64,000 nt of DNA, from assembly GCF_008728515.1 (NCBI RefSeq), contig NC_044978.1:144011787-144075786 (forward strand), read 5' to 3'. A model generated the notes under the pieces. It did not search any database. It was not told the DNA's origin and saw only the letters and a program-made list of their open reading frames with translations. Numbering within the stretch: the stretch's first letter is position 1; every line of letters begins with the position of its first letter. The position numbers and the translations under genes were made by a program. The DNA comes from Papio anubis. Its lineage: Eukaryota > Chordata > Mammalia > Primates > Cercopithecidae. Positions 48,481 through 61,700 of this stretch are shown here, piece by piece.

Positions 48481-48594
48481 AGAGGCCGTGGTGTACCCGT
48501 ATGCTACAGTGATGAGCAAGGTGTGAAAGCTGAACGAAGCCTGCTCCTGGTATGGTACAGCTTTAACTATTCAGCCCTAGAGGCCATTCATTGT

Positions 48595-48880
48595 CACGTT
48601 CATTCATTCCACAAATATGTGTTGAGGACTTAATTGGTGCCAGGCACTGTTCCTCGATACCAGGTTAATTGGGCAGGATCCCCATTGCCTAATTGAGGGG
48701 GCCAGGGAATGGGAAGGAGAAACAGGCACTAAACCAGTTAACAAATGACTAAATGAAGAATAAGTACAGATAATTTGACAAAGTGATAAGTGATGGGAGG
48801 AACACAGAGCAGATATGATAAGGGACAGGATTATAATGGGTGTTCCAGGAAGGTCTTTCTGAAGTTGGGACAGTTAAGCT
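48595..48880 (+). repeat. Ancient interspersed repeat fragment
   Basis: cattcattccacaaatatgt, gttgaggacttaattggtgc, caggcactgttcctcgat, later aaccagttaacaaatgact and ccaggaaggtctttctga. The family is uncertain. Confidence 0.5.
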
Positions 48881-49192
48881 GAAACTCACATGATGCAGGA
48901 ATACCTGTCATATGAAGAAGAGCATTTCACACTTAAGGAACAGCAGGTGCCCATTCTCCAAGGCAGCAACAGAATTTTCCATTCAAAGACAAGGCCCGTG
49001 ACTGCAGCAGAGAGAGCTGGAGAGAGCACTATGAGGTGGGGTCAGCGCTGTGGGCAGAAGGCAGACTGCCTCTCTGCCCTCCAGGCCCAGCATTCTGGTT
49101 TGGGAACCACCACAGCTTTTGTTTGAATGACAGGCCAGAAATACTCATGAAAGAAAGTGTTTCAATAAAGCTCATAACTGGACATAGTTCTT

Positions 49193-49484
49193 TTTTTTTT
49201 TTTCTTTGTTCTCGTACTTGTCCCCCAGGCTGGAGTGCAGTGGGCATGATCTTGGCTCACTGCAACCTCTGCTTCCTGGGTTCCAGTGATTCTCCTGCCT
49301 CAGCCTCCCGAGTAGCTGGGATTACAGGCGCCTGCCACCACACCTGGCTAATTTTTGTATTTTTAGTAGAGATGGGTTTTTGCCATGTTGGCCAGGCTGG
49401 TCTCGAACTCCTGACCTCAGGTGATCCGCCCGCCTCAGCCTCCCAAAGTGCCAGGATTATAGGTGTGAGCCACCGCGCCTGGCC
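49193..49484 (-). mobile_element. Alu, minus strand, with 17-bp target duplication
   Basis: The duplication aactggacatagttctt (49176-49192) and aactggacataattctt (from 49485) has one mismatch. It ends gccaccgcgcctggcc. Confidence 0.95.
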
Positions 49485-50643
49485 AACTGGACATAATTCT
49501 TGCATTCCATTCTATGGTACGGTAAAGGGATCATCAATGAGTGGCATTAAGCTGCTTTGTTCAAAGTTATCACTTAAGCTTCCTAGCATGCATCATCCAA
49601 AGCAAGTTACTTATGGCATATTTTTCAATGTTTAAAAAAGTAACTGTGGATTAAACAAGATAGAAACGTATTTCTCTTCCATGTAATAGAAGTCATGGGG
49701 GAGACAGACAGTCCAGGACTGGTATGGAATCTAGGTTCCCTTTAACTTACTGCACTGCCAACCTTAGTGTACTTCCTCATAGTCTAGAATGACTGCCTGA
49801 GCTCTGGCCATTTTACCAACCTTCCAGCTAGCAAGAGAGGGAAGAAGGATTTGCCCTTTCTATTTGAGGCTCCTTCTTAGACATTACCAATACATTTCTA
49901 CTTAGATCTCATTGTCCAAAAGCTAATCATATAGCCAAAGCAGCTGCAACAAGAGAGTCAGAGGGATGTAACCTTTGAGCTGGAGGAAAAGGTGACCAGC
50001 CAAGGACAAAAGTAATTGCATCTAAAGATGATATAGAATGAAGGGCAACTAAAAGTCTCAGCCATGGAAGTCAGTTTTTCTATGTAAGCCATATAACAGC
50101 TGTTTTTCTTTAGCTAGGTGCTTTTTGAAGTTTTGAGGTTTTTAAAAATCGTTTTCTACAGTCTTGAAATGCAGGTTATTTTGTTTTACAGACTGACTGA
50201 CTTGTAATCAAACAACTGATGCTTTATGAGAGGGCTTTTCAAACATTTTTTTAAAAAGCTAAAATGCAGACCCGTCACAAAATTATAAAAACCTGTAAGA
50301 ATCATGTAACAAGTAAACATATTAAACATTGAGATAACATACCGTCTCATACAACTTACTTAATAACATCATAGCATTTTTAAATTTTGTTTCTCATAAT
50401 GAAAAAAAATTTTTTACTAATACTGTCCTCATTTTTCTGTTACTTTTAAGTTTTTAAATAGGACAATAATGAAGATTAAAATAAAACAAATTATGTTTTT
50501 AATTATCTTCACTATTCTGGGAACTATATTCCTAGAAAATAGTCTCAGAACTGCACATTTTCTAGTGCTCTTGATGCCTTTTCAGAAAGACTGTTTTCTT
50601 TTGCATGTTTAGTTCTCAGTGTGAATTGATATATAGTCAAACC

Positions 50644-50755
50644 TTTTTTTTTTTTTTTTTTTTTTTGCAAAAATTAACTTCTAATTGTTCCAGGTCCCAA
50701 CTAGCTCTTCCTCCTTTCCCTCTAAACACCCTTTTTCGTCTTTTTTTTTTTTTTT
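50644..50755. repeat. Two T runs separated by unique sequence
   Basis: About 23 T from 50644 and about 19 T from 50741. No Alu or other element body is attached to either. Confidence 0.85.
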
Positions 50756-52261
50756 ATGATTACTCTCTTGCCAGAGAACAGAGATGCAAAGGTTGTTTCT
50801 TGTATCCTATGGCTAGATTGAGTACTGGTTCTGAGCCCCATGAGATGATCACCCCTTTTTCAGCTCCTCATCACCCCAGAGAAATGTCCAAGGGAAAGAA
50901 GCACATAAATGCTGTGAGCTGGTATCTAATTTGCATATTTTCTAAGATCTGGGTTTGTTTGTTTGTTTGTTTGGGATAACCCAAGCCAAGAATTTTCTTT
51001 GTCTCTGAGTAATCAAAAGCTGCTGAGAATAATTGTAAACATATTGGGGTTTATCTGAAACACCCTTTAGTTATTTTCTGGGTGTTCTGCCCTGTCTAGT
51101 TTCATGGAGAAAGTAATCATCCCATGTAAGAGCCCAATTCAGTTCAATTAAACTGAGATTTATGGAGTGCCTATCTGTCAGGGCCTATACTGGGTTCAGT
51201 GGATCAAAAGTTTCAAAAAGAGGCCATTCTGAGGAGTTAGTTTGTCATGGAGTAGTCCCACAGACAATTAGGATGTAACATGCTAGCTGTTATGATCACA
51301 ATGCACAGGGACTAACAGAGAAGAGAGCGCTGGACCCCCAAGCTGTTGTTTGGAAAAGTGTCTTGGTACTACTGTTCCCCAAGCTGTCCAGGAAGGTGGG
51401 TGTGAAAAGAGTAGAGAACAGCCCAAGCAAGGAGCAAGTTTGGTGTTACCAAGACAGAAAATGGTTGGAGCTAGAACCAGAAAGTTGAGCAAAGCCAGGT
51501 CACAAAAAGTTACCTGAATGTCATTAACATCATTACTGTAAGTCATGGCAGACAGCTTGTCATTACAGAATATACAGTATTCCAGAGAGTACCAGAAGCC
51601 ATAGAATAAAGATTTGAGTCAGAGGAAGTGATAAATGCTATTGATAAATTAGGAAGTCATGAGGATAATTATATTTTGACGTGAATATATCTCATATAAT
51701 TGAAATTTGCAAGAGTTGTTTTCAACTAAAATGAAAGATAGTAAAGTTAGTTCTTAATGATAAGGCCCAGAACAGAGAATTTGGCATTTGCACTCCTTTG
51801 TCTTTAGGCTTTCTCAGAGGGAATTGTTGAGCCAGACTACCCAAGATGTGCAGCTACTGAAGGATTCAGTGGCACTTCACCCCATGCCAAGGTTCATATG
51901 ACCTTAGAATTTGTCTCTGGTTAAAGTACAAGGTAGCAAACTCACCACTTACTGCTGACCCGGGGATACTTGTGTACCACCCAGTTCAACCCCACACCCA
52001 ACTACCATAATGAATTCAGACTGGAAGGCTCGGGCCTCTGAGAAAGACTCCAACAACTTTATGACCTCTGCAGTGTCCCACCGTGGTATTTCACCAGCCT
52101 GGAACACAAAGACATTTTCAGAAGTGTTTGCAAGTTCAAATTCTAATGACACTTTTCAGTGTCTGAAAGCAGAGTTGATTTTGATGAGTCTGTGTGAAGT
52201 TCCCATACATCAGTGGTAGCATTGCCAGCAGAGGACTCTAGCATTCTACTGATATATTTCT

Positions 52262-52392
52262 ACCTTGCCATAAAAATATAGATATTGATATTGTGGGTTT
52301 TAGCTTTCAAGATACTCTAGAGTATCTTTGCTGTAAAAATATAGATGTTAAAGTTGTGGATTTCTGCAGCTTTCAGGGTATTCTAGAGTAAG
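52262..52392 (+). repeat. Imperfect tandem duplication, unit about 64 bp
   Basis: Copy 1 contains cataaaaatatagatattga, ttgtgggttttagctttcaa and ctctagagtatc. Copy 2 contains ctgtaaaaatatagatgtta, gttgtggatttctgcagctt and ttctagagtaag. Confidence 0.8.
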
Positions 52393-53459
52393 TCTGGGGT
52401 CTCAGGTTTCATGAATAAGATCTTCCAGTCCACTGAGATTGGGTGGCTGAGAAAAGGAACTGGAGGAGAAAAGAGTCTATTATGGGTGACTGAGATTGGA
52501 TGAGATGGGGCTGAAATGGGAATACAGCAACACAGAATGCACCTTTTCCGAAAAGATACCTAGCTAATAGAGCAGAGACAAAGCATTGTGGTATAGCAAG
52601 GAGGAAAGAGCCACAATGTGGTTGGAAAGATCAAGAAAACTTGTATGAAAAGAAACAATACTTGCAAACTCGAAGCTAAGCATTGAAGATTTTTATTGAT
52701 GATGACTTCACGAAGAAGATGCTTCCTGAGAAGACCAAAAGGGTTAACTGAGATCTAGGAGGAGACAAGAGAAATTAAATGACCTCAGACCATGGCAGAT
52801 AGGTTTTAAAAAGAGAAACGCGGGAGGTGTGTATGTTTCAGGGGATCATGGTACAAATCATCTCTGAAGAGTTATACTACCAGGATGTTTCAGAGGAGTC
52901 GGAGCCAGAAAGAACCATTGACTTCTTGGATTTGACAAACTCCTCAGAAATACATAATGGATATGCCACTTTTGGAGTTTTCTCTAACTCGTTAACTCCC
53001 TTGGAAATGGCCTAAATCTTTAAAGATAAAATAGCCTTCTTACACAAAGAAAAATGAAAGGTTCCATTCACAGCAAAAACAAGAAGAAACCTTAGCCAGT
53101 TATGTGAATGGTTAGTAGAAAGAAAACTAGAAATTTGACAAAAATGAGAGAAATATTTTAAAAGTTGAATAAATAAACATACCATGCTCTGAATAGAAGG
53201 ATCATTAAATTGTCAGTTCTTCCCAATTTGTGAGCCATATGGGGGAACAAAAAGAAAAAAATACACCTTCTCCTCTTGATTGTAATCTAGCCTAGAAAAA
53301 TAATTCTAAGTGCAGAGAAAGAGATTAGAGTCTGAAAATAGAGGCATTATTATACTATTTTGAGTGCTTCTCATATCAGTGAAAATTAAACTTTTTTCCT
53401 CTTTAAATTTTATAATAAAAATTTTTCAATAACTTAGTAATGTATTAAATCAATAACAT

Positions 53460-53810
53460 ATTGCAACCAATATATGTCAAAGCACTATTCTAGTTTCTGG
53501 GAATACATCCATGAAAAAAATCTCTGCCTTTGGGAGGTTATAATCTAGAGAAGAAAAACATACAAACATAAGTCTATTATACAGCAGGCTGAGCTGTGTT
53601 AAATACTCTGGAGGACTTGAGTGCAGGGGAGAGGATGGAGTGGGGTGCTGTTTTCAGTGGGGTGGTCACACAAGGCCTCACTGTACCTGAAGTGTTGTGA
53701 CCAGGACCTGTGGCTATCTGGAAGAAAATTCCAGATGAAAATAGACAAATGCTGAGAGCCTGAGGACTGCAGAGTGGTGGAAGCTGAATGAGGGAGGGAG
53801 TGACTAAAGC
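53460..53810 (+). repeat. Ancient interspersed repeat fragment
   Basis: caaagcactattctagtttc, tgggaatacatccatgaaaa, then ctctggaggacttgagtgca and cacacaaggcctcactgtac. The order is that of a common old repeat. The family is uncertain. Confidence 0.5.
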
Positions 53811-53814
53811 ACTA

Positions 53815-54100
53815 TTATTCCTAACAAACTAATGCAGGAACAGAAAATTAAATACCACATGTTCTCACTTATAAGCGGGAGCTAAATGATGACAACACAC
53901 AGACACACAGAGGGGAGCAACACACACTGGGACTGGGGCCCACCGGAGGGTGGAGGGTGGGAGAAGGGAGAGGATCAGGGAAAATAACTAAGCTCAATAC
54001 CTGGGTGAGGAAATAATCTGTACATCAAACCCCCATGACACAAGTTTACCTATGTAACCTGCACATGCACTCCTAAACTTAGAAGTTGGGGGAAAAAAGG
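53815..54100 (+). mobile_element. L1 (primate L1P class) 3' end, heavily 5'-truncated
   Basis: aacaaactaatgcaggaaca, taccacatgttctcacttat, cacacactgggactggggcc and tttacctatgtaacctgcac, then an A-rich end, follow L1P ORF2 end and 3' UTR on the + strand. Confidence 0.88.
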
Positions 54101-54419
54101 CCCTAGCGAGCTGGCCTTAAGAGACAGGGCTGGGGCAGAACACCCAGGGCCATGAGGCAATTGTAAAGACTCGATCTTTCTCCAAGTCTCTGGAAGGTTG
54201 AGCCAGGGAGGCACGATCTGACTTCTAAAAGGACTACTCTGGGAGCTCTGTTGAGAATAGTACATATGGGGAACAGGGAGGCAGCCAGGGGACCCCTATC
54301 AGGCTGTTGTAGCACTCCAGATGGAAGATGATGGGGGCCTAGGCAAGCATGGAAGGGTGTGAAGTAGGTAGATTCTGGATTTGGGGTGGGGAGAGGCTTT
54401 GCTCTAAGAACTTTTTTTT

Positions 54420-54890
54420 TCCTTTAAATGTTTTTGTTATGGCAGAACATAATATAATATTTATCATTTTAAGTGTAAATTCAGTGGCATTAAGTGTATT
54501 CACATTGTTATGCAACCATCACCACTGTCCATCTCTAGAACTTTTTCATCTTTCTCTACTGAAGCCTCATACTTGTTAAACAATCCCCGTTCTCCTTTTC
54601 CCCTAACCCCTAGCAGCCACCACTGGGCTTGCTGTTTCTGAATTTGACTATTCCGGGCACTGCAGCTAAGTAGAATCACACATTGGTCCTTTTATGTCTG
54701 ATTTTTTTTATTTGGCAAAATGTCTTCAGGGTACCCATGTTGTAAAGTGGGCCAGAATTTCATGTCTTTGAAAGCTGAATAATATTCCATTGTATGGATA
54801 TGCCACATTTTCCTCATCCACTCATCTGTTAATGTTGTTTCCGCCCTTTGACTATAGCGAATACTGCTACTATGAACATTGGTGTATGGA
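54420..54890 (-). mobile_element. L1M 3' end
   Basis: ttcagtggcattaagtgtat, caaccatcaccactgtccat, ctagcagccaccactgggct, gctgaataatattccattgt and ctcatccactcatctgtt, in L1M order on the minus strand. Confidence 0.85.
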
Positions 54891-55168
54891 TTTTTTTAAG
54901 TCAAGCCAATAAGATTTGCCAGTAAATTGAATGCTCAGTTTCATAGAAAAGGGGAAACAAAGAGGACTCGAGTATTGTGGCCAGAGCAGCCAGAAGGATA
55001 CACTTTGTATTTGTCTAGAGGAGGAAGACTGGGATTTTATATTCTGCTTCTTTTTCTTTAACTTAGCAAAGTGTTCATACCATGTAGTTAATTAAAATCT
55101 TTGTTAATGCTGGTACTTCCTTCTCTTCCTGCCTGTTCTACAGCTCTTCCTTACCGCCCCACAACCGC

Positions 55169-55192
<24 letters not shown>
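55169..55192. repeat. A run of about 24
   Basis: Homopolymer after ccccacaaccgc. No retroelement body was recognised upstream. Confidence 0.85.
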
Positions 55193-55199
<7 letters not shown>

Positions 55200-55519
55200 A
55201 AAAAACACTTTTTTTCCAGGTATCATACCTTTCTTGGATTCATTGAAATACTTCTGATGATTCAGACTGGGGGGTGGGGATAGTTTAACATATTTAGCTT
55301 TTAATGCACATCCCTCAACCTTTAACAGAAAAGGCAACCTACGTTGGAAAAGGATAGTCATGGAGCTGAATCAACTCCTCTCCCCAAAATACGTAATTAT
55401 CTGGCAATAGAATAACTTCATGCCGGAACACAAGACCAAGCAAACCATAACCACCACATCACAAGAACAGGGTCCCCAGGCTCTGTTGTTCTTCACAGTT
55501 TCCGCAACACTAGCTTGTG

Positions 55520-55980
55520 AGAACATATTTATCCAGCAATTATTTATTGAACATCTGCTTGGTGGTTAAGCACTTGGATCGTGAGAATTAAGAGAACATA
55601 TAGTCTAACAAGAAGATGAATGAGCAACTAGAAAATGGGTGACAGGTGCCAACATAACGGAAGCCCAAGTAGTGTCCTCTAACTGAGTCTAAGAAAGGAA
55701 AATTGAAGGACGAGTAGGCATCACAAGTGCAAAGGCCCAAGGACATGAGTGAGCATGGGTGCCTTCCAGGAACTGAAACACGTTACGTGTAGCAAGAAAT
55801 GGGGCTGGCTTGAGAGGTGATATTGGGAAAGTAATCAGAAGTCAGATAGGAAAGGTCTTGAAATTGTATTAAAGATTTTGTATTCTATTCTGAGGACATT
55901 CTGAAGCCACGGATAGGGTTTAATCCAGCAACTGCTAATATTGAATTTGCCTTTTGGAAATATCTCTGGCTGCAGCGTGA
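55520..55980 (+). repeat. Ancient interspersed repeat fragment
   Basis: tatccagcaattatttattg, aacatctgcttggtggttaa, then caagtgcaaaggcccaagga and gaggacattctgaagccacg. The order is typical of a widespread old repeat. The name is uncertain. Confidence 0.5.
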
Positions 55981-57984
55981 ACAGCTAGAAGCAGAGTCTT
56001 TCTGAAGTCAGTACAGCTAGGAGGACAGGCAAATTTTTTGGACTGGGATAAGCATGGCAAAGTTGACCAGAGATGGATGAATCTGAAGATGCTAAAGCAC
56101 AACAGAACCCAGTGAAATATTGGACGTAGGGTAAAAAAGCCAATTCAGGAATAGGGCCCAGGTTTCTGTCTTGGGCAGCCAGGGATGACACCATTCCCTG
56201 AATAGCTCGTACCAAGGAAGAGCAGCCTTTGGAGGGAAGACAGTGTGTGTTCAGTGTGGGATGTGTGAGGTTTGAGGTGCCTGTGTGACCCACAAGTTAG
56301 GAGCTCAATAGTCTAGCCTGTGCTTCAAGTTCAGGTGAGAAATCTAAGCCACAGGTGATTAGTGGCTGATTTCCATATGGATGATGATACAAACTGCAAA
56401 CCCTTCCAGGGAGGGTGTTTGTTTGCTAACAGAAGGCTCCTGGGAGAATACCAGGGTAGTTTACCTTTCCCTCCAGGACTCTTCTAAACTATCAGTCTTC
56501 TGATAATTACAATCTGTGAACAGCAGCTTCACAGCTTGGATGACATTCTGACCGAGGGATGCACATTTGCCTAATGAGCCACATAGTGCCCTGTTAGCTT
56601 TAACTAGTATTTTGTTATTTAAAACAACCCACAACGAATATTTGCATTCCCCAAAATTAGTTGTGTGCATGTTTGTAAGAAGGATGTGGGGGAAGGTGTT
56701 CCATGATCAATCAATACCTTTAGGAAACCTTGGTTTTAAAAACTATTCAGTAGGGTGCTTTACTCTGACTTCTTGAAGCCTTACACTGCTCTGCGCTGTG
56801 ACTTTCCAAGAGGATGCTGCTGTGGTTTCTTTTCGCCTTTATTGAACCTCTGGCAATGGGCCCTTTCGGGAGATGCTTTCAGGACTAGCAACCACAGGAC
56901 AGTTTCATGAGATACTGATAAGCAAAAGCTGGACTTCATTTTAACACATAGTTCAGAAATTGAATTACTGAATTAAAAGGAATAAATGTTTGTGGTGTTG
57001 GTGCACATTGCCAAATACCTTTTTTAAAGGCTAGTTCATTGCTGGTGGGAATATAAATTGCTACAAATACCTGTTCCACCATACACCACTCACTCCACCA
57101 AACTGATGGTGAATTTTTAAAATCTGATCTAATTTGTCAGTGTTTCTCTAGGACTGCAGAGTGGCTCAACACTTTTCCATGTCATTGATTACTTGCTGCT
57201 GCTTTTATGAATACCTTTCCAGGTCTGTTGCCTATCTCTTGAGATTGCAGCTATTCTTATGAAGATAAAGGGGCTATTTTTCTGATCAGATATTAACCTA
57301 GAATTTCATGTATTTGTAGTAGTCATTCTCTCAGTTTTTTATTGTTTACTTTTTTAGCTATGTTTGTTTGAACATGTGGAAGTTCTATGTTTTCATAAAT
57401 CAGTTCTTTAAAGCATCCTTTCATAGTTTTTTTCACTGTTCTTAAGCTCTGAAAGCCCTTTATATAAAGCTTTGTCCAGACACTTAATAAATAGTCACTT
57501 CTTGGTTTTTTTGTTGTGGTTGTTTCCAACATTAACGCAACCACTCTGGAAGTTATTCGTTTCTCTTACTGCAGTCCCCTCCAAAAAAAATGTTTTGAAG
57601 CACTATTTTCTGGATAATTTTCCCTTCCAAAATTAATATATTATGCTGGCGTAGTCAATAATTTTTATGACAAAATTATTTTTCTCCATTTCCTAAATTG
57701 GCAAATTGAGATGAAGGGCACTTTATTAGGGATCTCTTACTTTGGCCTGTGTTTCATCATTGCATGTTAAAATAGCAGATAAGACAAGCATATGTTGTGA
57801 TACTATCGAGATGAAAATCATAAAACTTATAAATTGATTTTCAGTTAATTTGATATTGTCATAAACATTTTCTTCCATGAAGCTCATGGGACAGATCACT
57901 GGAAAAAAAACAAGAGACTAGAGCGTTTAAAGAAACCAGACAATTGAAATGAAGAAAGTTTGTTAATAATCAATGTTATGCAGC

Positions 57985-58125
57985 CAGTTTACAAATATTA
58001 TTGAGTTTAATTCCTACAATCCACTGTACAGCTGAGGAAACTGAGACTGAGAAGTTTCTTCTCGAGTGTCTGATTAGCCGGGAAGGGCTGTGCCAGTACC
58101 ACTTCCAAGCCTGTCACCTAACCTG
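57985..58125 (-). repeat. MIR
   Basis: atccactgtacagctgagga, aactgagactgagaagtttc. Confidence 0.7.
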
Positions 58126-58559
58126 CTCCAACTGGGGTCCATGGAGACAGTCTTAGAGTTCGGCAGAGGGCCTTCTGTTTTAGGTGTCTATACATTTCCA
58201 TGAGTAAGAGTCGCAGCATGCCACTCTGATATTAATAGTGTAAACACATAGAGGTAGACTGAAGAACCATACCGTTAGTTTGTAGGCAGGTGGCACACTT
58301 GAATTCTGTCTCCTATGAGACTGAACTTGGGCACATTGAAGGTGAAGAAGGGTTTCTGTCTTATATGGGAACATAGGTGCTAACAGATCATGCCATTGTG
58401 GGTCAGAAGATAAATCCCTCTTATCCGTCATGCCCCTTGGCTTGGCCAAATGCACATAAACTGGTATTTTCTCAAACGTTTGTTCTCTGAAAGTTCACAT
58501 AGAAATTTCAGAACAAGTTCTCTTCTGCAAGTTGCGTTTTCAGGCAGTGTTGGTTTATT

Positions 58560-58955
58560 TTTGAAGCCCCAGTGGTTCGATTTTGAGCCGGCATCACTCT
58601 GCAGAGACAAGCAGTTGCTTGTTTGCCACACAGGGCCTGTGCCCTCCTGTTACCAGCTTTGCAGCTTCCTCAGCTGATCCCTTCTCAAGGCCCCCGGGAG
58701 CCACTTTTGTGGCAGATTCCATTTGGTTTCACAGCGCCTCGAGAAGGGGCAGCGGGGGCCACTTGGCTTGGTGCACCAGTCTCCCACATTAGGAGCAATT
58801 TGCAAACCGCTCTGGGGGGAGCCGGAGCTCGGAGCTCGGCCGGAACAGGCTGCTGCTGTTACCACCATTGTCTCAGGATCCCTTCGCCTTTTCCCAGCTG
58901 ACCTGCCTGCGAGTGGGGAAATGTGAAAAGTTAGAGACAAAACTGGTTTCTTCAG
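58560..58955. promoter_or_regulatory. Candidate regulatory block: CpG-richer unique sequence in the long intron
   Basis: This is the only unique (non-Alu) stretch in the 19.8-kb intron with clustered CpG dinucleotides, for example around gccggagctcggagctcggc at 58820. The flanks on both sides are AT-rich. Several overlapping short frames on both strands reflect the higher GC content rather than coding. No TATA box, exon or splice pair was identified, so the regulatory call is an inference. Confidence 0.3.
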
Positions 58956-60893
58956 AGTGAGGGGGAGCTTTCTTATACAGAAAGGAAGGAAATACCTCTG
59001 TGGGATTTTATTTTTCCCCCTTCTTCATCCAAAAAATACAAAGAGACTCTCTGTCTTTAATGCGAATGTCGGCTTTAAATCTTTTAGGTTTGGATTAACT
59101 CTGCAAAAGAAAAAAAAAAAATCTGACAGGCTTTCAGATATGACGCAGAAAAACTTTTTTCCCCTCAATTCATGTTGTTCATTTGTAAAGCCAAAGGCTG
59201 GTGGACTGAATGGTGGGGCGCCAGTCACTCCTCCGTTCATCGTTAGCATCACAATGGTCAGAATTAGCAGCCTTGAATCTCCACCACTTTTGCGTTTTCC
59301 ATCGGTGGACATTTAATACAAGGTGGCGAAGGCAAGAGTAAATCCTCCTTCTCTTGCCCCCCGCCCCCCACCAAATTAAAATATATTAAAATTAAGCCAA
59401 GTAAATGTAGTATTTTCAGTTACATGCCTTGGAATTCTTACCTTGCCTTTCCCCCCCAGAAGGAGAAAGAAATTGGTTTTTTACAGTTGTTACCTTACTA
59501 GAAAGCCTCTTTCAATCTAAAGAAAATCCACTGACTTGATAGACATTTCCTATTACACAGTTATTGTTGGTTTTCACCATTGAGGATGTCAGCAAACATG
59601 TCAAAGATCATGTTTTGCTTATTAAATAAAGTGACTTTTATGTGAATATTTTTCATCTTGTTGGTGTCGCGAATATTGGTGCTACTTCATTGAACCCATG
59701 TGGCAAAACTTATTTTCTGGAATTTTTTGTAATAGCATGTTTTTATTTTAAAAGTATTCAGAGCTATTCACTTCTACATAGTGAAAAATCTTAGCCTCCC
59801 TGAACCTACGGTCTGTATCCATAAGCTCATGTCAATGCAGAAAAAATTTAAACAGCGGTTCCTAGTCCTTAATCGAGAGTCAAAATGAATAGGTAATCTG
59901 AAATATAATTTAAAATTAGAAATCTTTATGTTTTATAAGGACTAATTGATTAGGACTATTTATGTGTAATTGTGAAATTGCCTAGAATAATTAAACTCTA
60001 GGTTATTTTTAATTCCTGAACCATACCTGATTTTTTTTTTAATTTTGTGTGATTTTTAGTAGAATCTAAATGTGCATGCATTAACTAGCTACTTTTTAGT
60101 GGAATTAGAACAATACCTTTATGGATTTAAATAGGTACTGAAAATTTCCTCTTGATAAAAAGATTAAAAGAAGTGAAACCAAAATATTTCTTTTGCTTTT
60201 ATTGTATAATACTATTCCTTTTAAGTTCTGTGTAATCTAATTATATTACAGATTTTTTTTATAATTGTGAGTAAATAATAGAATTTATTACTTTTTAAAT
60301 TACAGAATCATTTTTTTTTTTTTTGCAACCCAAAAGGCTCCAATACAGCAATTTGGTATTTATTACAAAGAAATTATTAAAGTTATTTTAATACACTTTT
60401 ATTTGGCTTTTACATACAAGATATTTGGTTTGACTTTAGCAATAACAGGTATGCACCAATACTTGTTATATAAATCATTGAACAAAAATTAAGATTATTA
60501 CTACCTAATGTTAGCCAAAAATAGTCAAATTGTTGTTTTTGTAGGTATCTTAATTTGATTATACTGTAGTCATGATTTATCTGGATGATTTTTTAATATC
60601 CTATAATTTTACAAAAGTAATTTTCATTTGCCAGAAATAGTAAATTTAGTTTCTAATTATGATTTATTTTACACCATATATTATTATAAGAGAATTTAAT
60701 CCAGAGTATATTTTAAATGTGTTCAAAGATTTATTTTGATATTCTAAGTTAATTTCATAAGTTCGAATTCAGAGTTGTTTACTCTCTTACAGAATGACAT
60801 TCTTAAAATTGTTTTACTTAAAATTACATAAAAACTAAACAGGAATCATGTATTTTGGTTTTAAAGTAATGTTTTTCCTGACGATTTGCACAG

Positions 60894-60982
60894 GCAGCCA
60901 TGTTGTTCAGTTCTGGAGTCTTTTGGATGGGCTTGTTATTCATCCCTGTGGCATCTCTGCTCCTTGATGTGGTGTACAAGGT
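60894..60982 (+). CDS. ATP8A1: ATP8A1 exon 9 of window: M10
   Basis: The exon has 89 bp, encoding 29 residues (AAMLFSSGVFWMGLLFIPVA, then SLLLDVVYK) plus two bases of a Val codon. The sequence VFWMGLLFIPVASLLLDV is M10, the last membrane segment. The acceptor gatttgcacag has a short pyrimidine tract, and the donor GT|gtaagt is strong. Confidence 0.97.
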
Positions 60983-61700
60983 GTAAGTATATACTTGGTT
61001 ACATATGGAGAAATATAGATGCATATTCATCCTCAGATTTCTCTCTTCGTAACGTCAACTCAAGCATGTAGAGCTTGCAGGATAGGGACTGGTAATATTG
61101 CTTAATTTTAAATAAGGAAGGGGTGATTCAGGAACTAGAAAACTAGTTTAAAAGATGAAATGAGTAGTAAAGCGGGTAGTTTCAGTTAACAGAGAAAAGT
61201 AAATGGCACTGGAGAAATTTACATCGGGAAGTACATTTTTTAGAAACAGCCCCAAAACTCATATAAAAGTAGAAGAAAAATTGTACTATTTCCAAACACA
61301 CTTTTTATTATAAAAAGAAATGTTTTGCTTGCCTGATTCCAAACATACATAAAATATAAAATGAAAGAAAAGAAAACCTTACTAATTTTTTTCAAGGGTT
61401 ATAAATGTTTAAATCTTATCTCTTCTCACAAAAAAGGTAGCATTTAATTTAATTACATGATATTTATTTAAATAACTATGGGAGTTTCAGTATTGTAAAC
61501 CTAAACCATCATTTATTTTAAAACTATAATTTCATATTAATTTTCAAAAGTATGATAATTTTTAAGATTCTGTTGAAAAACTGCTTGTACTCTTGTTACT
61601 GTTGTACTTTATCAACAGCATGATAATAAACCAGACATCTAGTTTTGTGAAGTCTTCACAGGAGTATTTCCATGCAAATCCCTTTTTTTTCTTTTTGCAG
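60983..61700 (+). other. ATP8A1: ATP8A1 intron, 0.7 kb
   Basis: AT-rich unique sequence. No repeat was recognised. It ends in a strong T-rich acceptor tract. Confidence 0.9.

Larger units (their letters stand above)
41102..60893 (+). other. ATP8A1: ATP8A1 intron, 19.8 kb
   Basis: The largest complete intron here. Listed elements are MIRs near 44660, 45740, 46335 and 57985, an Alu at 49193, an L1PA-type 3' end near 53815, an L1M 3' end near 54420 and several older conserved-tail repeats (near 43980, 48340, 48595, 53460 and 55520). Stretches where I see nothing clear are 41102-42970, 43040-43970, 46540-48330, 49500-52260, 52400-53450, 56000-57980 and 58960-60880. The last is strongly AT-rich. 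Confidence 0.85.

Noticed and set aside
49036..49635. 199-codon open frame on the plus strand
   Set aside because: The centre is a reverse-oriented Alu (VGQAGLELLTSGDPPASAS), and the flanks are unique intron. Not a gene.
52827..53015. 62-codon frame (EELYYQDVSEESEPERTIDF)
   Set aside because: It looks protein-like, but it has no homology I recognise, no splice context and no upstream promoter signal. Treated as chance.
54050..54315. Two overlapping minus-strand frames of about 70 codons
   Set aside because: They overlap the L1 3' end and the adjoining unique sequence. No evidence beyond openness.
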